Shown here: in pieces, positions 1 through 8,134 of the stretch
Position numbering within the stretch: the stretch's first letter is position 1
Layout of the letters: the number at the start of each line of letters is the position of its first letter
Source: Dorea sp.
GTDB lineage: Bacteria > Bacillota > Clostridia > Lachnospirales > Lachnospiraceae
Reading direction: 5' to 3'
NCBI GenBank assembly: GCA_022769185.1
Contig: JALEKG010000098.1
Location: 1 to 33,585 of the forward strand
Length of the DNA: 33,585 nt
The notes under the pieces: generated by a model
What the model saw: the letters and a program-made list of their open reading frames with translations, nothing else
Database searches by the model: none
What the model was told of the DNA's origin: nothing
Made by a program: the position numbers and the translations under genes

Positions 1-1631
1 CCGATAAATCCACCGCCACGATAGATAAATCTTTTCACCGCTGCCACGATCACCGGATCTGTCCAGTTCTCTCCTCCTGTATATGCCGTATCAGCATCAC
101 CGACATTTAAGATCACATCAATATCATCCAGCATATCCGGATTGCTGCGGATATCATCAAAACTGATAAATCTCACATCAAACGGTGCTCCACTAAGAGC
201 TTCTATGACTCCCGCATAAGAGTAATTCTGCTTATAATAGATTGCATGGTGCACCATATGATTCCCCCATGCGCGAGCTTTCCCCCAGCAGTTCAGCACT
301 GCTACTTTTTTGATGCAATACGGGGTAGTTCCCTTAATGTTACTATATAAAGTACGGAATTCATTACATACACTTTCTACATAATCAATAAACTCCGGAA
401 ACTGCATTGCAAGTTTCAGATATCCGCCATATCCAATGCGGTCGATTGGCTTTCTCAAGATCGCACGTCTTGCAGTTACCCAGTTGATCTTTGCCTCTTT
501 TACCGGATCTCCGCCCTCATGGAAGGTATCCGGGAAGAAATAAGGCAGAAGCCTTCCCTCTGTATATTTTACACCTTCAATATCACTGATCAGGCGAAGT
601 GTACTCCCGTTTCCGACACTTCCTACTACTGCATCCAGACCGATTCCCTTAAATTCATCCATGAAAGGTTCTGTTCCGATCCAGTGATCTCCCAGGAACA
701 TCATTGCCTCTTTGCCACACTCATGTGTGATATCCACCATTTCTTTCGCAAGCTTTGCAACTTCTCTTCTCTGAAATGCCATAAAATCTTTAAACTCTTT
801 GGACGGAATACGGTATGTATTATTCATATACCCCTGGTCAATAATATACTCCGGCCGGAATTTATATCCCACTTCTTTTTCAAACTGTTCCAGAATATAC
901 GGGCTCACAGATGCAGAATACCCATACCAGTCTACATATTTTTCTCTTGCCAGCTCATCAAAGATCAGTGTGAACTGATGAAAAAATGTTGTATATCTGA
1001 TTACATCAATGTGTGGATTATCCGCAATATATTTGCGAAGACGTTCCATCGAATACTGATGCGTCTTTGGCTGCCTTACATCAAAAGTAATCTGCTTTTC
1101 AAAATTCGTCCATCCATTTGTGACTGCATTATACATATGCACCGGATCCCACATAATATATGCCAGGAAGCTTACGGTATAATCGTGAAATTCCCTTGCA
1201 TTATGAATCATCACGTTCCCGCTTTCCGGATCATAGCTCCATTCATCGGCCGGAACCACATCACCTGTAGTACGGTCAATCACCTCCCACCATCTGGTAA
1301 TATCATCATGATCATTTACCTTCAGCATATCCGGATATAAATGATTCATCAAATGGATGGATAAGTGACTTTCTACTGCAGTATAGAAAGGAGTCATAAT
1401 ATACATCTGCTGAATCTCATCAGGATTTGCCTTTGCCCATTCATTATCTTTTCTAGTCGTATAATAAGTAGAATACACCTTTGCATCCACATTTTTCAAT
1501 TCTTCCGGATAATCCGTTCCATCACAGTCACGGATGGCATCCGCCCCCCAGCGCTTTACCAGTTCCAGCGTTTCTGGTACTACGTCAACATCCGTGGGTA
1601 TTGTAACCCTTCCTCCTGTACAATCTCTCAT
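1..1631 (-). CDS. gnpA: GH112 1,3-beta-galactosyl-N-acetylhexosamine phosphorylase (partial)
   Basis: Phosphorolyses galacto-N-biose or lacto-N-biose (mucin and milk glycan cores) to galactose-1-phosphate plus GalNAc or GlcNAc in the cytoplasm; also called lnpA. About 543 residues are present and the C-terminus lies beyond base 1 (the family is roughly 715-750 aa). The N-terminus GRVTIPTDVDVVPETLEL, then WGADAIRDCDGTDYP, YTVSFLAYIMWDPVHMYN and MMFLGDHWIGTEP are GH112 hallmarks. Asp315 in the last motif aligns with the general acid Asp313 of the Bifidobacterium enzyme as I recall it. There is no signal peptide. The ATG at 1631 follows GGAGAGG at 8 nt spacing. An AraC gene is divergent and nagB lies nearby, which fits amino-sugar catabolism. 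GH112 also includes galactosyl-1,4-rhamnose phosphorylases, so family membership is firm but the acceptor is inferred. Confidence 0.9.
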   Translation of the reverse strand, partial: MRDCTGGRVTIPTDVDVVPETLELVKRWGADAIRDCDGTDYPEELKNVDAKVYSTYYTTRKDNEWAKANPDEIQQMYIMTPFYTAVESHLSIHLMNHLYPDMLKVNDHDDITRWWEVIDRTTGDVVPADEWSYDPESGNVMIHNAREFHDYTVSFLAYIMWDPVHMYNAVTNGWTNFEKQITFDVRQPKTHQYSMERLRKYIADNPHIDVIRYTTFFHQFTLIFDELAREKYVDWYGYSASVSPYILEQFEKEVGYKFRPEYIIDQGYMNNTYRIPSKEFKDFMAFQRREVAKLAKEMVDITHECGKEAMMFLGDHWIGTEPFMDEFKGIGLDAVVGSVGNGSTLRLISDIEGVKYTEGRLLPYFFPDTFHEGGDPVKEAKINWVTARRAILRKPIDRIGYGGYLKLAMQFPEFIDYVESVCNEFRTLYSNIKGTTPYCIKKVAVLNCWGKARAWGNHMVHHAIYYKQNYSYAGVIEALSGAPFDVRFISFDDIRSNPDMLDDIDVILNVGDADTAYTGGENWTDPVIVAAVKRFIYRGGGFI

Positions 1632-1733
1632 AAGCATTCACCTCTCCAAATCAAATTTCACTATTCTTCAAGCTTCATTCTAACCGTTATGTTCGGCTAT
1701 AACATCATCAATAACTTTCCTGTGCACGATTTC

Positions 1734-1739
1734 ATTGTA
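1734..1739 (-). promoter_or_regulatory. Candidate -10 element for the GH112 gene
   Basis: TACAAT on the minus strand, about 100 nt upstream of the GH112 start. No good -35 lies at 16-18 nt, which would suit a promoter that needs an AraC activator. The rest of the 272-nt divergent intergenic region (1632-1903) shows the AraC promoter and no other clear feature. Confidence 0.3.
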
Positions 1740-1805
1740 TTACAAAGATACTCAAAATGCTTTATCCTATTTTTTTCTTAATTTGCACAATCTGCACCTT
1801 CTTCT

Positions 1806-1834
1806 TTGCTTTTTTCACAAAAATAAGGTACTAT
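1806..1834 (+). promoter_or_regulatory. Candidate sigma-A promoter of the AraC gene
   Basis: TTGCTT (1806-1811) and TACTAT (1829-1834) are separated by 17 nt. The AraC ATG lies about 70 nt downstream. Confidence 0.45.
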
Positions 1835-1903
1835 ATTCTTAGAAATAATCAAAAAATACACAAAACATGCTTTTTCATAATCAAAACGAAATGAGGATTT
1901 ATC

Positions 1904-2833
1904 ATGGGATATAATGGAGTTACTTTAAAACATTCCCTTACCATAGGGAAAATTTACAGCATTCATTATTTTGAATATATGAATAACTTTTCTTTTGAAG
2001 GGGAAACCCATAATTTCTGGGAATTTATCTGTGTAGACAAAGGAGAGGTAGGCGTGACCGCAGGCAATTCTTCTACCGTCCTGAAAAAAGGAGATATTGC
2101 GTTCCATCAGCCTAATGAATTTCACAGTGTAAAGGCCACCGGCGAAATCGCTCCTAATCTAGTCGTAATTTCTTTTCAGTGTGACGATGAAATTATGTAT
2201 TTTTTTAAAGAAAAAATCCTGAAAATAGATGAAACCGAACGAAACCTTCTGGCAAATATTATCATCGAGGCGAGACGCTGTTTCAACTGCCGGTTAGACA
2301 ATCCATACCTTCAGAATATGCCAATGAGAGAACCGGATCAATTCGGAGCAGAACAACTGATCCTGATTCATCTGGAACATCTTCTGATCCATCTGATCCG
2401 GCGGTATTCCCATCCGATTCCTCTTGGGAAACGGCTTCCACAGATCCAGCCGCAAAAATCAACCAAGAACAGAAGCGACCTGGAAGTCTTTAACCGGGTT
2501 GTGGACTACCTGGAAAGCAATCTTACTACTCATGTAACTATTGAACAGATATGCCACGATAACCTGATTGGCCGTTCCCAGCTCCAAAAAATTTTCAGAA
2601 TCCAATGTAATATGGGAATTATTGAATACTTCTCTATGTTGAAGATCAATGCCGCTAAAGAAATGATACGGACCAACCGGATGAATTTCACCCAGATATC
2701 GGAACATCTGGGATATACCTCTATCCACTATTTCTCAAGGCAGTTTAAAAAAACGACCGGAATGACCCCTTCCGAATACGCTTCTTCTATTAAAGCAATG
2801 GCGGATGGACGTTTCCCTGCTGACAACATCTAG
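1904..2833 (+). CDS. AraC-family transcriptional regulator
   Basis: A 309-aa regulator. Residues about 20-95 form a cupin-like effector domain (HNFWEFICVDKGEV, then KKGDIAFHQPNEFHSV). Residues about 195-295 carry the double helix-turn-helix, ending in the AraC signature HLGYTSIHYFSRQFKKTTGM followed by TPSEY. It is divergent from the GH112 phosphorylase and so probably activates that gene in response to a host-glycan sugar; this is inferred from position alone. The ATG at 1904 follows a weak GAGG about 7 nt upstream. A strong hairpin follows the stop codon. Confidence 0.9.
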   Translation: MGYNGVTLKHSLTIGKIYSIHYFEYMNNFSFEGETHNFWEFICVDKGEVGVTAGNSSTVLKKGDIAFHQPNEFHSVKATGEIAPNLVVISFQCDDEIMYFFKEKILKIDETERNLLANIIIEARRCFNCRLDNPYLQNMPMREPDQFGAEQLILIHLEHLLIHLIRRYSHPIPLGKRLPQIQPQKSTKNRSDLEVFNRVVDYLESNLTTHVTIEQICHDNLIGRSQLQKIFRIQCNMGIIEYFSMLKINAAKEMIRTNRMNFTQISEHLGYTSIHYFSRQFKKTTGMTPSEYASSIKAMADGRFPADNI

Positions 2834-2852
2834 ATACCAGGTACATAACGAA

Positions 2853-2878
2853 AATAAGAGCGGTTTCCCGCTCTTATT
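2853..2878. terminator. Bidirectional hairpin between convergent araC-type gene and nagB
   Basis: Perfect 11-bp stem AATAAGAGCGG / CCGCTCTTATT with a TTTC loop, 20 nt after the AraC stop and about 55 nt after the nagB stop. The A/T-rich stem base supplies the tail in both directions; no long T-run is present. Confidence 0.65.
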
Positions 2879-2934
2879 CCTGACTTAGAATCTCTTTTAT
2901 TTTAAAAAATTATTGTAAATCCTCAACCGGCTCC

Positions 2935-3666
2935 TTATCTCGGAATTTTAGAAAGTGCTGCTGCATCACCAACCAGTGTCACATCATTATGCATCTGAAG
3001 GATGGATGCCGGAACACTTGGCGTAACTGGTCCAAAAAATGCTCTTGCAACAATATCTGCTTTATCTTCTCCGCTTACCACAACCAGTATCTTTTTTGCC
3101 TGCATGATTGTTTTTATTCCCATTGTATATGCCTGTCTCGGCACATCATCTGCTGAAGCAAAGAATCTTTTATTTGCTTCAATCGTACGTGCCTGAAGAT
3201 CTACACAATGTGTCTCTTTTTCAAACGCCTCATTCGGCTCATTAAATCCAATATGACCATTATGTCCCAGCCCCAAAAGCTGCAGATCAACACCTCCCAA
3301 AGAATGGATCAATGCTTCATATCTCTTACATTCTTTTTCACTGTCCATCTCCATTCCATTCGGAAGATGTGTATTCTCAGGATTGATATTTACCTGATCA
3401 AACAGATTCTGATGCATGAAATAATAATAACTCTGGTCATTGGTTCTCGGAAGTCCCTTATATTCATCCAGATTTACTGTCGTTATCTCAGAGAAATCCA
3501 GATCTCCCTTCTTATACCATTCAATCAGCTGCTGATAAGTTCCAATTGGGGTAGAACCCGTTGCAAGCCCAAGTACACAATTCGGTTTCATAATTACCTG
3601 TGCAGATATAATGTTGGCCGCCTTTCTGCTCATGTCTTTGTAATCTGATGCCTTGTAAATTTGCAT
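2935..3666 (-). CDS. nagB: Glucosamine-6-phosphate deaminase NagB
   Basis: Converts glucosamine-6-phosphate to fructose-6-phosphate plus ammonia, the last step of amino-sugar catabolism in the cytoplasm. The 243 residues are the usual length for Gram-positive NagB. Visible motifs are GLATGSTPIGTY (phosphate binding), NLDEY with Asp67, and GHNGHIGFNEP with His138 and Glu143 as the catalytic pair. Asn136 replaces the Asp of the E. coli enzyme, as in other Firmicutes. It starts 24 nt after the CBM9-like gene and is probably co-transcribed with it from a promoter near 4364-4392. No nagA or GlcNAc kinase is in the window. Its proximity to GH112 suggests that the amino sugar released there enters glycolysis through this enzyme. 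Confidence 0.97.
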   Translation of the reverse strand: MQIYKASDYKDMSRKAANIISAQVIMKPNCVLGLATGSTPIGTYQQLIEWYKKGDLDFSEITTVNLDEYKGLPRTNDQSYYYFMHQNLFDQVNINPENTHLPNGMEMDSEKECKRYEALIHSLGGVDLQLLGLGHNGHIGFNEPNEAFEKETHCVDLQARTIEANKRFFASADDVPRQAYTMGIKTIMQAKKILVVVSGEDKADIVARAFFGPVTPSVPASILQMHNDVTLVGDAAALSKIPR

Positions 3667-3690
3667 ATTATTTTCCTCCTAAACTATCAT

Positions 3691-4305
3691 TTACTCTATG
3701 ACAATTGTCGCTGTCTCAAAATATTCCGGCATATGGAAACTCGGTATGTCACTCTTAATTGGTGAATAAGAAGCATAATGTTCTATTTCCTGCGTTTCAG
3801 AAATTTTATAGAAGTTACAGGTGAAACTGCTTCCCTCTTTCAATTCCAGCGGACCATAAATTTTCTCCAGTACCATGATTGGAATGCGCAGACTGATACT
3901 CCACTTTTCCTTCTCCACCACTGCCTTACATCCGAACAGTTCCATTTCCTCAGATGTAAAATAAGAACGGTAGATTCGTCCTTTTCCATAAGCTGCTAAA
4001 AGCGCACCATTTGCATTCGCTTCAAAATTCAGATACGTAGAATGGACATCTCTTCCTTTCTCTGGTTCAAACATGAAAAATGCTTCCATTGCACTGTCCC
4101 TGTATACCGGATCCTGATTGTTCGCATAAGTACGCAGCGGGTCTTTCTCTTCACACACCATCTTAAGATAGAATCCATCACCCATCACAAATCCCAGATA
4201 TCCGTAAGTTTCCGGGATCTTTCTGGTTCCCCACAACAGACAATCCACCTTAAAAGGGGTTACTTTCTCCAGCTCGTCAACACTTGCAATTACCTGAACT
4301 TTCAT
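3691..4305 (-). CDS. CBM9-like (DOMON-fold) carbohydrate-binding protein, no signal peptide
   Basis: A 204-aa protein that appears to be a single family-9-like carbohydrate-binding beta-sandwich. The pattern of CLLWG, a central AMEAFFMFEP strand, YLNFEANANGALLAAYGKG and WSISLRIP resembles the CBM9-like domains often annotated as uncharacterised in Clostridia. There is no export signal and no catalytic domain, which is odd for a CBM. The ATG at 4305 has GGGAGG about 10 nt upstream; an in-frame TTG two codons earlier is less likely. It is the first gene of a probable two-gene operon with nagB. A role as cytoplasmic sugar sensor, chaperone or mutarotase-like helper is speculation. Confidence 0.7.
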   Translation of the reverse strand: MKVQVIASVDELEKVTPFKVDCLLWGTRKIPETYGYLGFVMGDGFYLKMVCEEKDPLRTYANNQDPVYRDSAMEAFFMFEPEKGRDVHSTYLNFEANANGALLAAYGKGRIYRSYFTSEEMELFGCKAVVEKEKWSISLRIPIMVLEKIYGPLELKEGSSFTCNFYKISETQEIEHYASYSPIKSDIPSFHMPEYFETATIVIE

Positions 4306-4363
4306 AGGCAATATCCTCCCAATTTTTTATGGTTCTTTGTTGTCTTCCATATTCCGTTTTCCT

Positions 4364-4392
4364 AATTTAAATTTATCAAAAATACCATACAA
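4364..4392 (-). promoter_or_regulatory. Candidate promoter of the CBM9-like/nagB operon
   Basis: On the minus strand TTGTAT (4392-4387) and TAAATT (4369-4364) are 17 nt apart. The CBM9-like start codon is about 58 nt downstream. The promoter lies just beyond the terminator of the preceding operon, supporting an independent unit. Confidence 0.45.
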
Positions 4393-4428
4393 AAACAAGA
4401 TTACGCCAATGCAAAGACATAAAAATGC

Positions 4429-4464
4429 AAAAAAAACAGCCAATCGTGCTATCGAAAGGCTGTT
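4429..4464 (-). terminator. Rho-independent terminator of the TRAP/sugar-acid operon
   Basis: Stem AACAGCC / GGCTGTT, with further weak pairing inside the loop, followed on the minus strand by an uninterrupted run of T. It lies 10 nt past the stop of the SDR gene. Confidence 0.85.
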
Positions 4465-4474
4465 TTTTGAATTT

Positions 4475-5245
4475 TTATTTTACGAGATATCCGCCATCTA
4501 CCGGAATGATTGCTCCTCCCAGATAATCACTTGCATGGGATGCAAGGAAGATACAGGTACCTTTCATATCATCACCGGTCCCCCATCTGTTTGCCGGAAT
4601 TCTGTCAGTAATCTGCTGATATCTTGGGTTTTCCGGATCCAGAAGTGCTGCATTCATTTCTGTAGCCATATATCCAGGTGCGATCGCATTGACATTGATT
4701 CCTCTTGCGATCCAGTCATTACTCAGCTCTTTTGTCAGCTGTGTTACGCCACCTTTGGCTGCCGTATAAGCAGGAACTGTCTGACCTCCGAACCAGGATA
4801 CCATGGATGCGATGTTAATAATCTTTCCATAGCCTTTCTTCAGCATGATCTTTGCTGCTTCCTGGCAGAGAACAAATACGGAATTTAAGTTTACGTTCAA
4901 TACTTCATCCCACTCTTCGATCGGGAATACTTCTGCACTGTGACGTCTCTGGATTCCATGTGCATTTACAATAATATCAAGGTCTCCACCTAATTTTTCC
5001 ACACATTCATTAAAGCCTTCATATACACCTTCTCTGACTGCGAAATTTGCTTTTACCCCATGGCATTTGAACCCTTTTTTGCAAAATTCCTCCGCTACTG
5101 TATATACTTTATCGGAAGTACCAACGATTGCCACTTCACATCCGGCTTCCATCAGACCTTCTGCCATACCGTATCCCAGTCCTCTGGTTCCACCTGTTAC
5201 AATTGCCTTTTTTCCTTCAATATTAAATAATTCGTTTGCGTTCAT
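4475..5245 (-). CDS. kduD: SDR oxidoreductase, KduD-like (2-dehydro-3-deoxy-gluconate 5-dehydrogenase type)
   Basis: A 256-aa classical short-chain dehydrogenase. It has TGGTRGLG (17-24) for NAD(P), NAHGIQRR (94-101), Ser147, and Tyr160/Lys164 in YTAAK. RIPANRWGTGDD and the C-terminal VDGGYLVK are closest to KduD in my judgement. KduD interconverts 2,5-diketo-3-deoxygluconate and 2-keto-3-deoxygluconate. No KduI or pectin gene is present, so here it may instead reduce fructuronate to mannonate, as SDR-type UxuB does. I chose the ATG at 5245 (MNANELF), 9-10 nt from AAAGGA; ATG 5251 is also possible. It is the last gene of the operon, about 30 nt after the zinc dehydrogenase, and a terminator follows. 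The family is certain, the substrate inferred. Confidence 0.8.
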   Translation of the reverse strand: MNANELFNIEGKKAIVTGGTRGLGYGMAEGLMEAGCEVAIVGTSDKVYTVAEEFCKKGFKCHGVKANFAVREGVYEGFNECVEKLGGDLDIIVNAHGIQRRHSAEVFPIEEWDEVLNVNLNSVFVLCQEAAKIMLKKGYGKIINIASMVSWFGGQTVPAYTAAKGGVTQLTKELSNDWIARGINVNAIAPGYMATEMNAALLDPENPRYQQITDRIPANRWGTGDDMKGTCIFLASHASDYLGGAIIPVDGGYLVK

Positions 5246-5275
5246 AATCATATGTCCTTTCTTTTCTGATCTCAA

Positions 5276-6313
5276 TTAGTCAAAAAGAATTACCATTTTC
5301 TTTGCAGACTCATCTGGATGATCCATCAGATAGAATACCTTATCAATCTCACTGAACTTGATGAATGTAGTTGCAATCCCCTCTGTGATGTATTCATGAT
5401 TTTCCATTCTCTCAATCGTTGGCTCAAATGCATTCTGAGACATTCTGGAGCCGATGATATCTAATTCACGCTGATTGATCATTGCCTGTGTAATACCTTC
5501 CTGTGCTGTAGAAAATCCCATCGGTACCATACGCGCTGCATTGCAAAGGATTCCCGGCTGCAGGCACATTGTCAAAGACCCTGGGAAGCAAGCGGAATCA
5601 AATGCCACCGTACATCCGTGTCCTTCTGTAATTTCCTGCACTCTTTTCACAACGTCTTCTTTTTTAGAGTTGATCACATAGTCAGCACCATATCCCTTTG
5701 CTCTTTCCAGGGAAGAATCACTGACATCACAGCAAATAACGGTTTTGCATCCTTTCGCCTTGCAGCTCTGCAGGATAATGGAACCGATTGTTCCAGCTCC
5801 CAGAATAAATACCACATCATCCTCTACGACACGTCCACGTGTAGTGCAGTGAGATCCGATTGCAAATGGTTCTACCAATGCAGCATCTTCCCAGCTGACT
5901 TCATCAGAAATTTTATATACTTCATTTGCCGGTGCTGTAAAATATTCTCTCCAACCACCATCAGCTCCTGAACCACGTACCTTCACATGCTCACATACAT
6001 TCTTTCTTCCATGTGTGCACTGATAGCAGGTTCCGCAGGTAGAGATCAGATCTACAATAATGTGATCTCCTACCTTTACATTCGTTACATTTTCTCCTAC
6101 CTGTGCTACGATACCAGCATTTTCATGTCCCGGAATACGTGGATAAGTAGAACACGGATTTAATCCATGATAAATATGATGGTCACTTCCGCAGACACCT
6201 GCAGATTTCATCTGAATCAACACTTCATCTGCTCCCGGCACCGGAACCGGCACTTCTCTTACTTCCACTTTATGAGGTTCTACTACTACAACTTCTTTCA
6301 TCATTTTATCCAT
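5276..6313 (-). CDS. Zinc-dependent medium-chain dehydrogenase, RspB / L-gulonate 5-dehydrogenase-like
   Basis: A 345-aa zinc alcohol dehydrogenase. Catalytic zinc ligands appear as Cys41 (GVCGSDHHIYHG), His63/Glu64 (PGHE) and Glu148 (VEPF). Cys93, 96, 99 and 107 form the structural zinc site, and GAGTIGS binds the nucleotide. YHGLNPCSTYPRIPGHE and SACFPGSL closely follow E. coli RspB, which has been reported to oxidise L-gulonate to D-fructuronate. RspB and RspA homologues share this operon, supporting that reading. The ATG at 6313 follows AAAGGAG at 7 nt. It lies about 40 nt after dctM. Other polyol or aldonate substrates remain possible. Confidence 0.85.
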   Translation of the reverse strand: MDKMMKEVVVVEPHKVEVREVPVPVPGADEVLIQMKSAGVCGSDHHIYHGLNPCSTYPRIPGHENAGIVAQVGENVTNVKVGDHIIVDLISTCGTCYQCTHGRKNVCEHVKVRGSGADGGWREYFTAPANEVYKISDEVSWEDAALVEPFAIGSHCTTRGRVVEDDVVFILGAGTIGSIILQSCKAKGCKTVICCDVSDSSLERAKGYGADYVINSKKEDVVKRVQEITEGHGCTVAFDSACFPGSLTMCLQPGILCNAARMVPMGFSTAQEGITQAMINQRELDIIGSRMSQNAFEPTIERMENHEYITEGIATTFIKFSEIDKVFYLMDHPDESAKKMVILFD

Positions 6314-6352
6314 GATTTTTCTCCTTTCTGATGATAAAAACTTATTTTACAT

Positions 6353-7636
6353 TTATCCAATAACAGATGGCAGCCAGGTTGACAATGCCGGAATTAATGC
6401 GAACAGAATTCCACAGAATATTTCCACACCAACAAATGGAACCAGTTCTTTGGACACCTTCCCAACTGGCTGTTTACTAATTCCACAAGATACGAACATA
6501 CAGGTTCCGAACGGTGGTGTAGCCTGTCCCATAGCCAGCAGAAATACGAATACCAGACCAAACTGAATTGGATCGATTCCGAATGCAGCTGCGATCGGAG
6601 CAAGGATTGGTCCAAGGATCAGATTTGTAGCTCCTACTTCAAGGAACATTCCGCAGATCGTCAAAAGAATGATAATAATTGCCCAGAACATATATTTTCC
6701 AGATACAAAGCTCAGCATAAACTCTGTTACTGCCTGAGGAATCTGGTAATAAGAGATCAGCCATCCAAACATCTGAGCTGTAACAACCAGAATCATCAGA
6801 TTTGCAGTACCTGTAGCTGTAGATTCAATGATGGACCAGATACTCTTTAATGTAATCTCTCTGTAGATTGCCAGACATACGATCATACCATATACAACTG
6901 CTACAACCGCAGACTCTGTAGGAGTAAAGATTCCTGCATAGATACCACCCAGGATAATAATAGGCATGATCAATGCCCATACTGCATCTTTAAAGGAAAC
7001 CAGAAATCTCTTAAATGAAAACTTATCAGATTTCGGGAAATTGCATTTCTTTGCTTTCAAGTATGCATAAATACAAAGGAACACACAACATACAATTCCT
7101 GGAATCACACCTGCCATCAGAAGGGCTCCAACATCTGTTCCGGTAATATTACCGTAAATAACCAATACAATACTTGGAGGAATTACAATTCCAAGGGTTC
7201 CGCCGATTGCCTGTACTGCTGCAGCGTATTCCTTCGGATATCCTCTGTCAACCATTTCCGGATACATCAGACCACCAATTGCAGCTGTTGTTGCAACGGA
7301 AGAACCAGAAATTGCAGCGAAGAAGGTACATGCAACGATGGACACCAGAGAGATCCCGCCGGAAATCCATCCAACCAGAGAATCTGCAAAAGCAACCAGA
7401 CGTTTAGACAGACCACCCTTTGACATAATGTCTCCTGCCAGCATAAATGCCGGAATTGCAAGCATTGAAAAACTATTGGAATTTGTAAAAATTCTCTGAG
7501 CAATAACAACAAATGTAAGCTTTGGATCAAGTAATACTGCTACAACACAGGCAAATCCCAGCGCCCATGTGATTTCCAGACCACAAGCCATAGCAATAAT
7601 CAAAACAACAATTAACGCAATTGCAGCTGTATTCAT
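6353..7636 (-). CDS. dctM: TRAP transporter large permease DctM
   Basis: Membrane subunit that performs ion-driven import of a carboxylate delivered by the binding protein. It has 427 aa and about 12 hydrophobic segments. Family features are FMLAGDIMSKGGLSKRLV near residue 64, AAISGSSVATTAAIGG near 110, and PPSIVLVIYG near 156. Its ATG directly follows the dctQ stop codon, so translation is coupled. In this operon the substrate is most likely a sugar acid. Confidence 0.95.
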   Translation of the reverse strand: MNTAAIALIVVLIIAMACGLEITWALGFACVVAVLLDPKLTFVVIAQRIFTNSNSFSMLAIPAFMLAGDIMSKGGLSKRLVAFADSLVGWISGGISLVSIVACTFFAAISGSSVATTAAIGGLMYPEMVDRGYPKEYAAAVQAIGGTLGIVIPPSIVLVIYGNITGTDVGALLMAGVIPGIVCCVFLCIYAYLKAKKCNFPKSDKFSFKRFLVSFKDAVWALIMPIIILGGIYAGIFTPTESAVVAVVYGMIVCLAIYREITLKSIWSIIESTATGTANLMILVVTAQMFGWLISYYQIPQAVTEFMLSFVSGKYMFWAIIIILLTICGMFLEVGATNLILGPILAPIAAAFGIDPIQFGLVFVFLLAMGQATPPFGTCMFVSCGISKQPVGKVSKELVPFVGVEIFCGILFALIPALSTWLPSVIG

Positions 7637-8125
7637 TTATGCCTCCTCCTTCTCTTTCACTGAAAACTGTTCCCAGGTATCCACAACTAATGCGATCGCA
7701 TTCAATACAAATCCCACAAAGATAATTCCATATAGAATCGTCATAGGAATTCCCATTGCCGGGCTGATCTGATAACCACCAATTTTTATCAGCTCATAAC
7801 CGCTGTATACAAAGATAAAACTAACATAGATCGCAACCGCTTTTCTGATGATATTCATGATAAACAGTGCTTTCCCTTTTAAATATCCGTCTATAATCTC
7901 AATCTTTACAAACAAATGATTGGTACTTGCAAGATTAATTCCAAGTGCGATCACTGCTACAAACAAATATCTGGATAATTCTTCTGACCACGTCAGACTC
8001 TTGAAAATGACAAACCGGCAAAAAGTTTGTAAAAATACTACACCAATCATAAGTAATAAAGCCGCACCGATCACGATGCTGTTTACTTTCTGGACTTTTT
8101 TAAATCCTGCTGCAAACTTTTCCAT
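7637..8125 (-). CDS. dctQ: TRAP transporter small permease DctQ
   Basis: A 162-aa protein with four hydrophobic segments (about residues 15-38, 48-68, 88-108 and 128-150). It has the DctQ motif FCRFVIFKSLTWSEELSRYLF followed by an Asn/Ser-rich stretch. It stabilises the large permease and helps dock the substrate-binding protein. It sits between dctP and dctM with tight spacing on both sides, and its ATG follows AGGAGG. Confidence 0.93.
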   Translation of the reverse strand: MEKFAAGFKKVQKVNSIVIGAALLLMIGVVFLQTFCRFVIFKSLTWSEELSRYLFVAVIALGINLASTNHLFVKIEIIDGYLKGKALFIMNIIRKAVAIYVSFIFVYSGYELIKIGGYQISPAMGIPMTILYGIIFVGFVLNAIALVVDTWEQFSVKEKEEA

Positions 8126-8134
8126 ATGTACCTC

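Noticed and set aside
519-1340. 273-residue open frame on the plus strand
   Set aside because: Lies antisense inside the GH112 gene, lacks a recognisable domain and has Cys/Ile/His-rich shadow composition.
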